Positions 23,666 to 34,503 of a stretch of 64,000 nucleotides of DNA are shown one piece after another. The notes below the pieces were generated by a model, which was not told the origin of the DNA, searched no databases, and saw nothing but the letters and a program-made list of their open reading frames with translations. The stretch comes from Diphasiastrum complanatum (taxonomy: Eukaryota; Streptophyta; Lycopodiopsida; Lycopodiales; Lycopodiaceae): positions 32,081,645 through 32,145,644 of the forward strand of contig CM055100.1 of assembly GCA_029204225.1 (NCBI GenBank). The letters run 5' to 3'. Every line of letters begins with the position of its first letter. The first letter of the stretch is position 1. Both the position numbers and the translations under genes were made by a program.

Positions 23666-24650
23666 CGATCCAATAGCTTGGATTAATGGCCTACTTGTTG
23701 ATTAATGCCTCAATTTACGTCGAGAGTGCACTTCATAACCATTGTAGTGTAATGTCTTTACGCCTATAAAGTTGGCACTATACATCAATTATTTCAACAA
23801 TTTAAGGCTTACAATTGGACTTTGTAAATGAGGCAATAGAAGGGAATGTTAAGTATTATCTAAAATTATGTGAAAAGTGCCAACGTATGAAGGTTTATGA
23901 GATGATGACTTATGAACGTTTACTTCATCATTTGCTTATAAAGAAAGGAAAGACAAGAGTGTACATCTATGTCTTTCAAAACACCTCTCCCCTAAACTTT
24001 GCGACAAGAATTCCAAGTGTGTCACAAACATTTTGATGTGATATCTTTTTAAGAAATTGGTGATGAACACAAATGCAATAACACAAAATCTGCCAAATTG
24101 TGAGGTCTTTAGCTCATCAATAAATTCATTGATAAAGTTTTGTATATTGTGTAGTTTATGTATAAAAATATCCCAAATGAATCACGACATATCACCTTCA
24201 ATGGCCATGTTTGGTAGCAATGCTACAACTCCAATTTCAATCAATGTTCTAGCTATAGATATGAAGCATTTGAAAATACATTTTTTGGAGCGCACATTTT
24301 GGTGCTAGATTAACCTACATAGGGCACATGATCCATGGTATATAATGTTTACTCTTTACAAAATCCTCTACTTCGATAAGAATGGTGGGTCTAACTTGAG
24401 GGATATTTTTCAAAATCATTTGTATATGGAAATATAGGAACCTAAGTAGGGACTATTGCGAAGACTCGCAACAAAGGGACCAAGAATGAATAAAAAATGA
24501 TTCACAAGTAATGATGTTTGCAGAAGATTACCAAAAAAGTGATTGGAATCAAGACTAGATAGATTGCATCAATTTTGATCTATCTTGACAAGAGCATGAA
24601 AGAATCACTCATAAAGGGATCACAAACATCAATTCTGACTCTAACCAAAT
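22709..24650. other. AT-rich intergenic spacer
   Basis: No gene was recognised. It contains three near-copies of a motif AAAATGTCA..CTTTGTCGRCAA around 23437-23490 and the TA repeat listed separately. A short plus frame at 23815-23883 reading LKLCEKCQRMK has the CxxC of a gypsy integrase zinc site but too little else to call. Confidence 0.4.
23621..23660. repeat. (TA)20 microsatellite
   Basis: A perfect 40 bp TA dinucleotide run in the intergenic spacer; no association with a gene is apparent. Confidence 0.9.
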
Positions 24651-24655
24651 ATACT
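24651..24655. repeat. Target-site duplication (ATACT), left copy
   Basis: ATACT abuts the TG end of the truncated LTR at 24656 and recurs at 33128-33132, immediately outside the complete LTR. Confidence 0.85.
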
Positions 24656-25225
24656 TGTTCACTTATTCACTGAATCTGTGAACACGTTTTTCTCTTTTTG
24701 TTGCTTATCTCTCTTGGATTACCTCTGTCGTTATGGTTCTTTGTGATTCTTCTTCTTATTAGAACGTTTACAGAGCAGAAGCAATATTCAAGGATGCATT
24801 ACATATTTCCCAGCCTGTCAGTGGGTAACTCAAATCCGATACTCAGCTACATGCATACACTAGCCATGCAACCATCTACAGCTCAAACAGATTAGCATTC
24901 AGCACAGAGAGCAATCCTACTACTAACTACTGAATCAAAGAACAATAAAAAACTAAAATAGCTATTGAAACCAAAACCAGATTCAAGAAACAAGAAACAA
25001 GATTCCTAACAGCATTTAACAATCTAGGAATCAAGAAACATACATTACTTGATGCCTAAATTATCCAAGAACATTAAGAACTAGAATGTCAAGACTATGC
25101 AAGATTTACACCACATTTCTAGCCTCTATAGTTTACTTGAATGCTGATTTCTACAAGATTCCACAAGCAAGAATTGAAGCTAATCCACAACTAAGCAAGA
25201 ACAAGAAACAAGAATCTACTTAATT
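24656..25225 (-). repeat. 3' LTR, truncated (R/U5 part only)
   Basis: 570 bp directly repeated at 32016-32585 with no length change. Identity stops abruptly after TTAATT at 25225, where the intact 5' LTR continues for another 542 bp. Confidence 0.9.
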
Positions 25226-25990
25226 ACAGCCTGGCCATCATCTCATGGTCTTCTTCTGACTGGAGGGCTGTGTTTGGGTTGATCCTAATGGGATCCAAAC
25301 CTCGATCCCAGAAACATTCTTGCTGCATCAGGAAGGCCATGGATATGCAATACTCGGCACTTTCCTGCACGCAGAGATTGGCACTTGACTTGTATTTGTG
25401 CCCGAAGTCTAGTAACTGTAGCCTCAGATCTTCCGGAGAGGTTCTCTCTGCCTGGAAACCAATTTACTAACTCCACTTGAAGCTTTTCCACCGGCCATGG
25501 GTTTCTGCGTTTGAGCGGCATGTAGTGCCCTCAAATATTCCTGGAGTCGCCTGCTATCCTTCAGGACTTTGCTCTACCATTCTGGCTACGGTTGTAGTGC
25601 GGCAACGATCTCGGCCCTGGTGGAGTATTGGCTTTGATCAATGTCTTCTCTGCCGCCCCTCATATTGGGAGGATATTTTCTTTCAAATCGCTCTGATTCC
25701 CTTGTATCAGTTAGTTTACTTTTAGGCCGGGTAGGGGAAGTTGTCCTACGCAGCTGGGGCGGCCTTGCAAGATAATCATCAAGGGCCTTGGTGCCCGTGT
25801 CTTTCTCTTTTGCTCGCTTCCTTGTTGACGGCTCACCTGCACCCATGTCTGGCCCAGGCGAGAATCTTCTTGTCTCCGGTTGGTCAGCCAGGAAGTCATC
25901 ATCGGCTCCAATGTCTGTGTCGTATCTCAAATTCATAGGCACATCGTCGAATAATGCCGTCAACGCCCCTTTTGTAAAGTTGTCCCGCAA
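25226..25990 (-). other. Unidentified coding-like segment replacing the integrase
   Basis: GC-richer than its surroundings. The minus frame from 25990 is open to 25586. Its first codons overlap, in another phase, the genuine start of the integrase N-terminal region (QLIAGQLYKRG.DGIIRRC, about 26000-25945). From about 25940 onward the sequence no longer matches integrase in any frame. Instead a hydrophilic protein-like frame appears (DIGADDDFLADQPE, PGPDMGAGEPS, KALDDYLARPPQLRR). After two stops it continues in phase through LKDSRRLQEYLRALHAAQ and SGVSKLVSRQ to about 25450. I do not recognise it. It may be a captured host transcript or part of another retroelement's gag. It joins the 3' LTR fragment directly. 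Confidence 0.5.
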
Positions 25991-26089
25991 TTAACTGAAA
26001 GAGCGTTGCTTTTATTAATTTTTTTTTTTCGTTGTACACAGGCCTTCCTTTAGTCGACATGTTGTGAGGAACTGAGTGATCTCCTCAGC

Positions 26090-27772
26090 CTATAGGGGTG
26101 TGACATCGATCTGAAAAAGGCATGCATCAAGAAGATCATCGTTGACTGGTGCAGTTGCTTTTTCAGCACTTGGTAGTCTGGAAAGGTGATCCGCCATGAA
26201 ATGTTGGGACCCTTTCCGAACGACTATACGGAAATTAAATTCCTCCAAAATTAGTAGCCATCGAGCTATTCGTCCCGTCTTATAGGACTTATTAACGATA
26301 TATAGGAGTGCTTGATGGTCTGTGTAGAAAGCAAAGGTCTGGCCTAATAAATAATGTCGTAGTTGTTGTACCGCATAGACCATTGCCAATGCTTCTCTCT
26401 CGGTAGTGGTATAGTTTACTTCAGCAGACACCAGTTGCCTGCTTAAGAAACGTATGGGAAAGTCCTTGCCATACTCGCCTGGTTGTGCAAGAAGATCCGC
26501 AATGGCATACTTACTTGCATCAGTATGCACATGGAATTCTGTCGTGTAATCTGACGAGCGGAGTATGGGAGCCGTTGTGAGTGCTGTCTTCAACTCCTCA
26601 AAGGCCTTAATTCGTTCTTCAGTCCAGCGAGGATCTACCACAACTAAATAAACGAGACATGCCTTGCCGGCATAGTCGATTATAAAGATGCGATAGTAGT
26701 TGGTATGACCGAGGAAGACATATACTTCCTTCACTGTTGCAGGTAGGGGCATGTCCACGATAACCTTGATTTTTGACGGGTCGGTAGAAATACCGTCCTT
26801 TGATATTATATGCCCGAGTACAACTCCGTGGGTGACCCATATTTGGCATTTATCAGGGTTTAGTAAGATGCCGAACCTACGACAACGAATGAAGATTTTT
26901 TCCAAGGTGTCTAGGTGCATAGCAGCGGAAGAATGTACACCTAGATCATCGAGATAAATCTCCACGACCTGATGTAGGAGATCTTGAAAGGCCAGTTGCA
27001 TGACCCGTTGGAATGTTGAGGGGGCGGTACATAAGCCAAAAGGCATAACGTTATGAGCGTAAATGCCGCTCTCTATGGCAAAAGCCGTTTTATGTTTATC
27101 TTCAGCGGCTATTTGAACAAGGAAATAGCCGCCGAACCCATCCAAGAAGCTGAAAGCTTCAGCTCCTTCCATTTCCTCTAATATTTGGGTTGTTAGGGGC
27201 AAGGGAGAATGGTCTTTCTTCGTAACCGCATTAAGGTTCTTGAGGTCAATACAGATACGAAGCTTGCCGTTTTTCTTGGGTACAACCACAATGGGTGATA
27301 CCCAATCAGTATGTTGGACTTCATAAATGAAGCCAACATCCAGCAATTTCTTAATATCTTTGTCGATCCTCTCACGACAGATTGGGTTACTGCGGTAAGG
27401 TTTAGCTCTAACGGGCTTAACATTGTCTTCTAGAGGAATCCGATGTACTACTATTTCAGGGGGGATTCCTTTCATCTCGGTATAATTCCATGCAAATACA
27501 TCCCTGTATTTGTGTAATAAAGTCTCTAGATCAGACAGTTGGGTTGATGACAAATGTGCACTAACATGAGCTATTTGATCTATGTCCTCGTTAGGATCTT
27601 TAAGGTTTAGTGGAATTGTCTTAGCAAGTCCTTCAAAGGAATTGGAACTTGGTGTAGGTTCCCGATGTGGCTGCGGTAACTGGATAACAACGTCATCCAG
27701 TGTAAAGTCTTTGAACTTCTGTGGAAGATCGAAAGGTGGGTCCACAAAATGTTCTGGGACTTTAGGAATCAT
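26090..27772 (-). pseudogene. pol: Gypsy pol: reverse transcriptase and RNase H
   Basis: A 560-codon open frame. An N-terminal linker contains FTLDDVVIQL, a motif shared with the other gypsy relic at 43560. RT runs from about residue 120, with WVSPIVVVPKKNGK, CIDLKNLNAVTKKD, SFLDGFGGYFLVQIA and MPFGLCTAPSTFQRVM, and the catalytic YLDD near residue 278. RNase H follows with HTDASKYAIADLLAQPG, TTTEREALAMVYAV and FYTDHQALLYI, and the frame ends QIDVTPL. The stop at 26090 cuts the frame just where the integrase linker should begin; the linker can be followed to about 25945 before it is replaced. RT and RNase H look catalytically complete except that the usual GYNQI strand reads GYFLVQI. Confidence 0.88.
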
Positions 27773-27888
27773 TTGAGGTGATTCTTTATCAAATGTGGAA
27801 GCTTTGTTGGAGTGTTTGTTGCTTGTCCCCTATGACAAGGGCTTGAATGGCTGTTTAAGCTTCGCACGCATCTGTTTTTGTCGCTCGG

Positions 27889-28746
27889 TTAATTTTGTAG
27901 CAATAATGGTATTTTTTGTAATCGAGGTTTTTGTGGTTTTTGAATGGGTGGTGTTGTGGCCTCACTTACCATATCATCGTCGATTGTATCCCAGACTTCA
28001 TCGGGATACACGTTCCAAGTATATACTTTGGTTTTGGGCCTATGTGCTTGTGTGTTTGGTACTTTGGATGTCAGTTGGACAAGAGTTAATGGTCCTGGTG
28101 ACTTGATCTCCTTAGGAATGACTTTGGACGGATAACGTTGGGCATCTAGATAGAGGAGTACATGATCATCCGTCATTTCGACATCATCCATGGAAAGAAT
28201 ACCTTCTTCCAAAACATGGGCAATAGAGACACTAGGTTCTCTTGGGCACCAAGCTATAGGAATGGGGTCTATCATCATGAGGGGAATGATGGGTGTGTCA
28301 ATGTCCGTAGAATATGGAAGAATATCCACATCTTCTGTTTCGATACGACATCGATTGGAATCCACACAGTCCACGGTAGCTAGTGCATGACCCCAATTGA
28401 TTATGTCCGTGGTTCGTGTATAGTGTCCTTTTGGTTGGATCGGGACACTATTGGATTCGTCATATGTTGTAGATGACCAATCATCGTATACCTTGGCGGG
28501 CTTGACATGGCCATTTGAGTCAACCGTGACTCGTTTATCGTGGTTGCCAAAGGTAATTTTGCTGTTCTTCCAGTCTTGGACGACACCTGCCACCTGGAGC
28601 CAGGGTGTACCAAGGAGGAGTTTATACGTATTGGCATCTTCTGGTAAGTCTAAGATGACACAATCGATGATAAACTTGACACCTGCTATTAAAACTTTTA
28701 TATTTGATAAATGACCAGCAGGGTCGGTAACTCGTTGATCAGCCAT
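27889..28746 (-). pseudogene. Gypsy protease C-terminal region and acidic linker
   Basis: A 285-codon frame. The first 70 residues complete the aspartic-protease fold begun in the overlapping frame above (IKVLIAGVKFIIDCVILD and KLLLGTPWLQ, where LLGTPWL is the conserved C-terminal strand). The rest is a long acidic linker typical of the stretch between protease and RT in this branch. The frame is separated from the protease active-site frame (28759-29055) and from RT (27772) by stops or shifts, so the polyprotein is broken at least twice here. Confidence 0.75.
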
Positions 28747-28758
28747 ACGAAGTTTATA

Positions 28759-29055
28759 TCATGGTTGATCGAGGGTATTGAAGCCCCATGACTTTGCCAA
28801 TGACAAAGCCATTATATTGACGCCTGATCCGCTATCGAGGATAGCGGATACTGCGGGATAATCTTTATAGGACAAGGGTAGTGTGATGCTATCCCCCTTA
28901 GCAACACCTATATTCATCAGATTCATAGGAATCTGAGGAATTTCAGGAATCGCTTCTGGTTTTCGCTGTTCATCAGGAATAGGAGGCAGCTGAAAACTAT
29001 GATGGATATAACGTTGAAGTCTGGTGAAGGATTTGATAGCACTATGGAATGGCAT
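28759..29055 (-). pseudogene. Gypsy protease active-site region
   Basis: A 98-codon frame ending at 28759. It carries AILDSGSGVNIMALSLA, in which DSG is the catalytic aspartate triplet of retropepsin-like proteases. The upstream half (LPPIPDEQRKPEAIP) is proline-rich linker after the gag zinc knuckle. A TGA at 28759-28761 separates it, in the same phase, from the next frame starting at 28746. The ATG at 29055 is unlikely to be a true start. Confidence 0.72.
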
Positions 29056-31031
29056 GGTGAGTTGACTTGCAGGAGGTCAGAAAATACTTCAAGTCCTTGG
29101 AGGGATTGCTCCTTTTCGGGGATATGAGCTGATAACGGACTGTTCATATGTTTTTCCTCTCGCAAAAATTCATCTCGAAATTTGTTGTATTGTCTTTGTT
29201 CCACTTTTGGGTCTGGGTAATCTTTTGGTGCTGTGGAGGCTGTCAAATGGCTTCCATGTGGGTCAGCTGATTGTCCATGGTTTTGCTGTTGTTCTTGTTG
29301 TTGGTGTTGTGCTCTAGTAAGAACTCTAACAGGTTCGGATGTGATATGATGTGCTGGAAGGATCCTGTTAGGTTGTCTAGGACAATTTTTGAAGCTGTGT
29401 TTGCGAACACGGTCGGGACATTCTGCATGGTATTGGTTTTTAACTTTACAATCAGCCATGAAATGTCCTGTTTCACCACAGATAAAGCAGCGGTTGCTCA
29501 TGGGTCTGGTGGTGATAGCGTAACCATCTTGGATGGCTAGTTGAGCTAGGTTGTCTTGTGGTGTGGAATACTCAGCTTGTTTGCACGAGCATGAGTTGTC
29601 GGTTTGATACTGGTGATTGCTAGATGATGAAATTGATGTATCAGGATGATATGATTGATCGTAGGAGTGTTCTACCAGGTGTGTGTGCAGACTCTCGAGG
29701 ATGTCTACTTTTTTGTGCTCCTAGATCCTATTGTCCTCGTGGTGGTGGTCCTAAGAGTGCCAGCTGTTGTTGAGGTTGATGTCTAGGTGGTCTGGGCAAC
29801 TCTTGTATACGGATCTGGTTGTTTCGTGGTGGATAGGACGTGTGTTGTTGCTGTGAAACAAATGGTTGTCGAGGAGGTTGATAATTCCTCCTGAATGGTT
29901 GTGAGGTTGATTCCTCGGGTTATAATAGCAATAAAGGGAGGTATGCCCCATAAAGTCACAGATTTCACAGTTGATCAAGGAGGTATCTGGGACCGGTTGG
30001 TATGAAGGGCACTCATTGCCAGTGTGTGTACCTCGACAGTGAGGGCACCACGTGTTCTCTCGTCTATGATGGATTTGGCCAGTGGATAACTGACCTGGCA
30101 TCGAACTTTGGATAGACTTAAGAGCGTTTGGAAACTCTTTGGTGAGTTTCTCCATCTATTGTTGGTGTTGCTGATTAAGCAACTCCATATGTGTTTTCCA
30201 TAACTGTTCTCGTGTGTCATTGTTTGGTCAAGCTTCTTGGACAACATGATGTGCTCTCCATTCTCGTGGTTCCTCAACATCTGAGCCCTCGTCTTCTTCT
30301 TGAATGGCAGCAGACATGGCTTGTTTCAATGATGTATATTCATCATTGGAACGAAGTTCACGTCTGATCCCTCAGGGAAGTCCAACGAGGAACCAAATGA
30401 TGAGCATGGACTCGGTAGGTTGCTCTTGTACCTGACTTTTTAATCATTTAAATCATTTGATATAGTCACGTACTTTTTCGTCTTCTGCCATTTTGATATT
30501 ACTTAGTTTGACAAAAGGACTTTCTATCAAGCAAAAAGGCTTGAACCATTTGATAAATGCCTCTTTCAAGAGTAACCAGTCATGTTTATCTTCACGATCA
30601 AGGTTAAAAAACCACTCTCATGCGCGATCGATCATGGTCATCGAGAAGAGCTGTACCATGGCCTCTGGTGTTGTCTTGCCGTAGATGTCACAGGGGTTCT
30701 CAAAGACTTGGAGAAATCACTGAGGATCAGTGTTACCATCGTACTTAGGTAAGTCTAGCTTTGGGGTCCTTTTTTCAGTACGTGGAACATTATTTGCAAA
30801 AGCTCCATTTAAGTGAGCTCGTGCATGGGATGATTCGGCAGCATGGAATTGTGGTCGTTCGTATGGAGCTTCATAACGCATAGGTTCCCATCTGTCGAAT
30901 GGGTTTGTGGATGGCTCTTGGACTTGGGATTTCATCCTGAAATACCTGTTAAATCGAGCCTGTTCAGTAGATGAGGAGACCATCTCTGGTGGATAGTCCT
31001 CTGTAGTATTTTGATCATTAGGGCGATCCAT
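28923..31031 (-). pseudogene. gag: Gypsy gag (capsid and three zinc knuckles), degraded
   Basis: Minus strand. The N-terminal frame 31031-30717 has the gag entry motif LDLPKYDGNTDPQ. In-phase pieces down to about 30400 follow a Retrotrans_gag domain (WFFNLD, FIKWFKP, VRDYIK) with several stop codons. The frame 30155-29751 holds two zinc knuckles (CPHCRGTHTGNEC and CEICDFMGHTSLYC). The frame starting at 29501 has a third (CFICGETGHFMADC). Multiple nonsense codons and shifts show it is dead. The presence of three knuckles is more than the usual one or two and is a distinguishing mark of this family. Confidence 0.75.
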
Positions 31032-31240
31032 GACAGCTCGTAGAGTGTCGTAGGATGGTGGAAATAAACTCGTGCACTCTGGGTACGGTGGATACGGTTG
31101 TCGAAATGCGGGTGTTGTGGTCTGTTACGGGTTGATTTCCATTTGGGATGGTCGATGGAGGTTGTTGAAGGCCGTAAATCGTAATATTGCAGTCTACTGC
31201 GGTTTGTGATGGTCAAGGACGGATGTGCATCGGTCGGAAC

Positions 31241-31890
31241 TTGAGTGAGGCTCCGGCTCCAGTTGAAATTTGACAGGGGTCCGGCTCCGATTGAGATTGG
31301 AAGTAGGCCGTCGGTTGAGAGGGGACTATGTCCTCCGGTTGAGATTCAAGAGCAGTGTTCCAGTTGAGATTTGAACAGAGTGCTCCGGTTGAGATTTGAG
31401 GAGAGTGCTCCGGTCAAGATATGAGGAGAGTTCTTTGGTTGAGATGTGAGCAAAATGCTTCTGTCGAGAGCTGACAGAAGTGCTGCGGTTGAGATCTGAG
31501 CAGAGTGCTTCGGTCGAGATTGGACTGAACACTCCGGTTGAGATGTGATGGTAGTGCTCGGGTCGAGTTTTTTATTTTTTATTTTTTTTACTGAGCACTC
31601 CGGTTGAGATTCAAACGAAATGCTCTGGTGGAGAATTGATGGCAATGCTCCGGTCGAGTTTTTACTGAGCACTCCGGTTGAGATGCGAGCGAAATGCTCC
31701 AGTTGAGAATTGATGGCAGTGCTCCGGTTGAGTTTTTATAAAACACTCCGGTTGAATCCTGGACTGAAGGGTCCAGTTGAGATATGACGGTTTCGTTCGG
31801 TCGAGATGTATGAGGTAGCGCTCCGGTTGAGATTGTGGAGCTCCCCGTGGTGAGGATCATGAGACTCCGGTTGAGAAACGAGCAAGACTT
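31241..31890 (-). repeat. 25 bp tandem repeat array in the gypsy leader
   Basis: Degenerate tandem units built around GTGCTCCGGTTGAGATTTGAG (plus strand) with a 25 bp period: successive TGCTCCGG starts at 31381 and 31406, and units continue with variation across about 600 bp. The array lies between the primer site and gag. It produces several overlapping minus-strand open frames that are artefacts of the repeat. Confidence 0.75.
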
Positions 31891-32000
31891 CGGTCAAGAC
31901 CGAAGGGATGAGCTCATCAATGAATGTGTAGGAGCTCTCAGACGATGGTGTCGCAACACAGGAGATTGAGATATGGCTTGGTTGAGCATGTGTGTAGCTG

Positions 32001-32013
32001 TGGAACGGTGCCA
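32001..32013 (-). other. Primer-binding site, TGGCACCGTT type
   Basis: Minus-strand TGGCACCGTTCCA lies two bases inside the 5' LTR. It resembles the TGGCGCCGTTGCC primer site found in Tat/Athila-type plant elements, with a few changes. Confidence 0.6.
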
Positions 32014-32015
32014 AA

Positions 32016-33127
32016 TGTTCACTTATTCACTGAATCTGTGAACACGTTTTTCTCTTTTTGTTGCTTATCTCTCTTGGATTACCTCTGTCGTTATAGTTCT
32101 TTGTGATTATTCTTCTTATTAGAACGTTTAGAGAGTAGAAGCAAAATTCAAGGATGCATTACATATTTCCCAGCCTGTCAGTGGGTAGCTCAAATCTGAT
32201 ACTCAGCTACATGCATACACTAGCCATGCAACCATCTACAGCTCAAACAGATCAGCATTCAGCACAGAGAGCAATCCTACTACTAACTACTGAATCAAAG
32301 AACAATCAAGAACTAGAATAGCTATTGAAACCAAAACCAGATTCAAGAAACAAGAAACAAAATTCCTAACAACATTTAACAATCTAGGAATCAAGAAACA
32401 TACATTACTTGATGCCTAAATTATCCAAGAACATCAAGAACTAGAATGTCAAGACTATGCAAGATTTACACCACATTTCTAGCCTCTATAGTTTACTTGA
32501 ATGCTGATTTCTACAAGATTCCACAAGCAAGAATTGAAGCTAATCCACAACTAAGCAAGAACAAGAAACATGAATCTAGTTAATTCACAAGCAAAGAATC
32601 AAGCATGCTCATAGAAATATCACTCAAGATCATTGCCATGAACAAGGAGCTTAGTGATCTTCAAGAACTCGTGGAGGATCCTCTTTATTAGCTCAAGAGA
32701 ACTAAAATACAATCAAAAGCTCCCTCACAAGAGAGGGGGGCCCTTAAATAAGCAAGAAGGTTGCCCATGTGGAGCCCATGTGGCAATTCCACTAAATTAG
32801 AAATTACATGTGGAATTTGCCCTTCCACTAGAGGTCACCATCAAAAGGTGGCTCACTCTTACTATTTTAAGGGGGGTCTACATTTATTACAACTATTCAA
32901 GGAAATGTTACTAGCTCCTACATGGCCATTCCTTCTTTGGGATACACCACGTAGGCTCACATAGTTAATCACTATCTAGGCTAGCTAGTATTTCCTCGGC
33001 TCTCACGCTCGGCTCTCACGCTCGGCTCTCAGCTTCTTCTGCTCTCTTCCTTCTGAGACCTCCTCGGTCATGGGTGAGAGATAACTTATGTCTTCAGCTT
33101 GGCTCGGCACTAGAGAATCGGCTAACA
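32016..33127 (-). repeat. Complete 5' LTR of the Tat/Athila-like element
   Basis: 1112 bp. On the minus strand it starts TGTTAGCCG and ends GTGAACA, so it has TG...CA ends. Near its start are three copies of GGCTCTCACGCTC (plus strand, about 32998-33030). The last 570 bp in the minus sense (32585-32016) match the truncated 3' LTR. Confidence 0.88.
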
Positions 33128-33132
33128 ATACT
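33128..33132. repeat. Target-site duplication (ATACT), right copy
   Basis: Exact match to 24651-24655, directly outside the 5' LTR. Confidence 0.85.
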
Positions 33133-34154
33133 ACTTCAAATGAGAGCAATCAAGCTCAAATATGAAGCATTATACATCAAATATCAAGAGTAGTATCACA
33201 GACTTGCAATAACTAGAAATGTAGGAAAGTTATAATGCTTCAATATTTATTCATCATATCTTCACAAAATGAAGTATCATACATACATGATAGTTGGAAT
33301 CCAGGAGAATAGGGTTTTCTCTTTTCAGAAAAGACATTCTAATCTAGCATCACTAACCTTAGCATGACCTATGCCTTAACTTTTGGTCAATCCATGTGAC
33401 AACATTTTCCACCTACTTAGAAAATTTTATAAATTAGGTACTTGAGATCCACCTCTGCTACCTATTCTATAATGAGTACAAATCGAGTCCCACTCATCAA
33501 ATAAGAGGCTTAGAACTCACATTACATAAAAATTGAGCCCCAAAAGGATCCTATAAAGAATGCCATGTAGGAGAGAGAAAAAAAGCCATAAAGTTGCCGA
33601 AATACAAGTTGGAAAAAATAATGGCACTCCAGAAATATGGTTGTCACCATTTGCAGACATGGACTTTACTTGATGTCATCTCCAAGGATGAGCATTTGCT
33701 TGCCTCCATCTTCAAACATAATTAAATGTTACAAACCTCATGAGCTTACAAATAACAATTATGAACAGCTGTCTTTCAATCCATGCGTATCTCATATTTA
33801 TCTTTGATGAAAGATTTGTACTTGTTGAATAAGAAGACAAAAAGTAATAAGCAAACACGATCAGCAACAAAGAAAATTTATTATTTTTTTTCACAATGAT
33901 GTCACCAAAAAAGAAACGTTCGCACATTCAAGAAAGTGTTCAACGATTTGTCTTTTATGTTGTTTGAAATTTTATAATATAACTACATTTGCTAGTGCTT
34001 TCCACTTCTTTAATGAGATGATAGATGTGTTGTAATTAGGAAAGCGTTCATCCAAATTTTTCTTCTATTTTTTTGGTGCCATTGATGTTTGCTGTGCATA
34101 CCTGCAATGGTTGTCAAAGAACATTTGATAGATAATTCTTATAATGGAAGGTCA
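33133..34154. other. Unassigned spacer
   Basis: AT-rich, no recognisable gene. More of the transposase-like relic to the right could be hidden here in decayed form, but I cannot read it. Confidence 0.35.
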
Positions 34155-34503
34155 TCAGGTTTTATTCTGACTTGTAAGCTGACAAAATCAATCTTGAGCA
34201 ACAATATAATGACTAAGTAAAGGCTATAATGCTGTGACCATAAGGAATGAGGTTGGTAAAATTTCTTGATAGCATAGTGCATTTGATTTTTCTAGGATTA
34301 GCAAAGAAGCATATGCCACAATAATGTTTAAACTCATAAATGAAGCATATGTGCAAGTAACTATACATGAGCTTATGATTCCAAGACCCTTTTGACTAAA
34401 AGTAAAAGGAGACACGTTGGACAAGACAATGTTCAATCTTGGATCAAAAGAGATCAATAGGGCATTGATTGGGTGCTCAGACACATGTGAGGAATATCCA
34501 ATT
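34155..34503 (+). pseudogene. Decayed second copy of the RAG1-core-like transposase gene
   Basis: The plus-strand translation follows residues encoded at about 48450-48730 of the gene at 47703-50284. It has an ILT.K.TKSIL segment (matching ILIDYKSTTSIL), NEVGKI (SEVGKI), DFSRISKEAYATIMFKLINE (DYSGISRDAYDTMFKIIKE) and then QV......IPRPF (identical pattern), followed by LKVKGDTLDK. There are two stops after GKIS, a TGA after IPRPF and a frameshift near 34215. No later part (CxxC or E motif) is found before the copia element begins. The similarity is at the protein level and well diverged, so this is an older, independent copy rather than a recent duplication. It shows that the family is repetitive. 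Confidence 0.72.

Larger units (their letters stand above)
24656..33127 (-). mobile_element. Tat/Athila-like Ty3/gypsy element, chimeric and integrase-deleted
   Basis: Minus-strand LTR element bounded by ATACT duplications: complete 5' LTR 32016-33127 (1112 bp), primer site 32001-32013, a leader with 25 bp tandem repeats, gag (about 31030-28925), protease (about 29055-28500), RT-RNase H (27772-26090) and a 3' LTR fragment 24656-25225. The integrase core, polypurine tract and first half of the 3' LTR are absent; in their place is about 0.7 kb of unrelated sequence (25226-25940). The shared 570 bp of LTR differ at about 16 positions by eye (2.8%), so it is older than the chromovirus at 1707-8111. 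RT type and primer site suggest the non-chromodomain Tat/Athila branch. As the outer ends and duplication are intact, the deletion followed, or was carried in by, the inserting copy. Confidence 0.88.

Noticed and set aside
23815-24036. Frame with LCEKCQRMK resembling a gypsy integrase zinc site
   Set aside because: Only a dozen residues fit; no histidines or core motifs follow, so it is left as an uncertain hint.
31326-31860. Several minus-strand open frames of 68-108 codons rich in Ser, Thr, Leu and Asn
   Set aside because: They are produced by the 25 bp tandem repeat read in shifting phase and do not represent genes.
31241-31890. CRISPR-like repeat array
   Set aside because: The units are directly adjacent and degenerate with no unique spacers, and the context is a plant retrotransposon leader.
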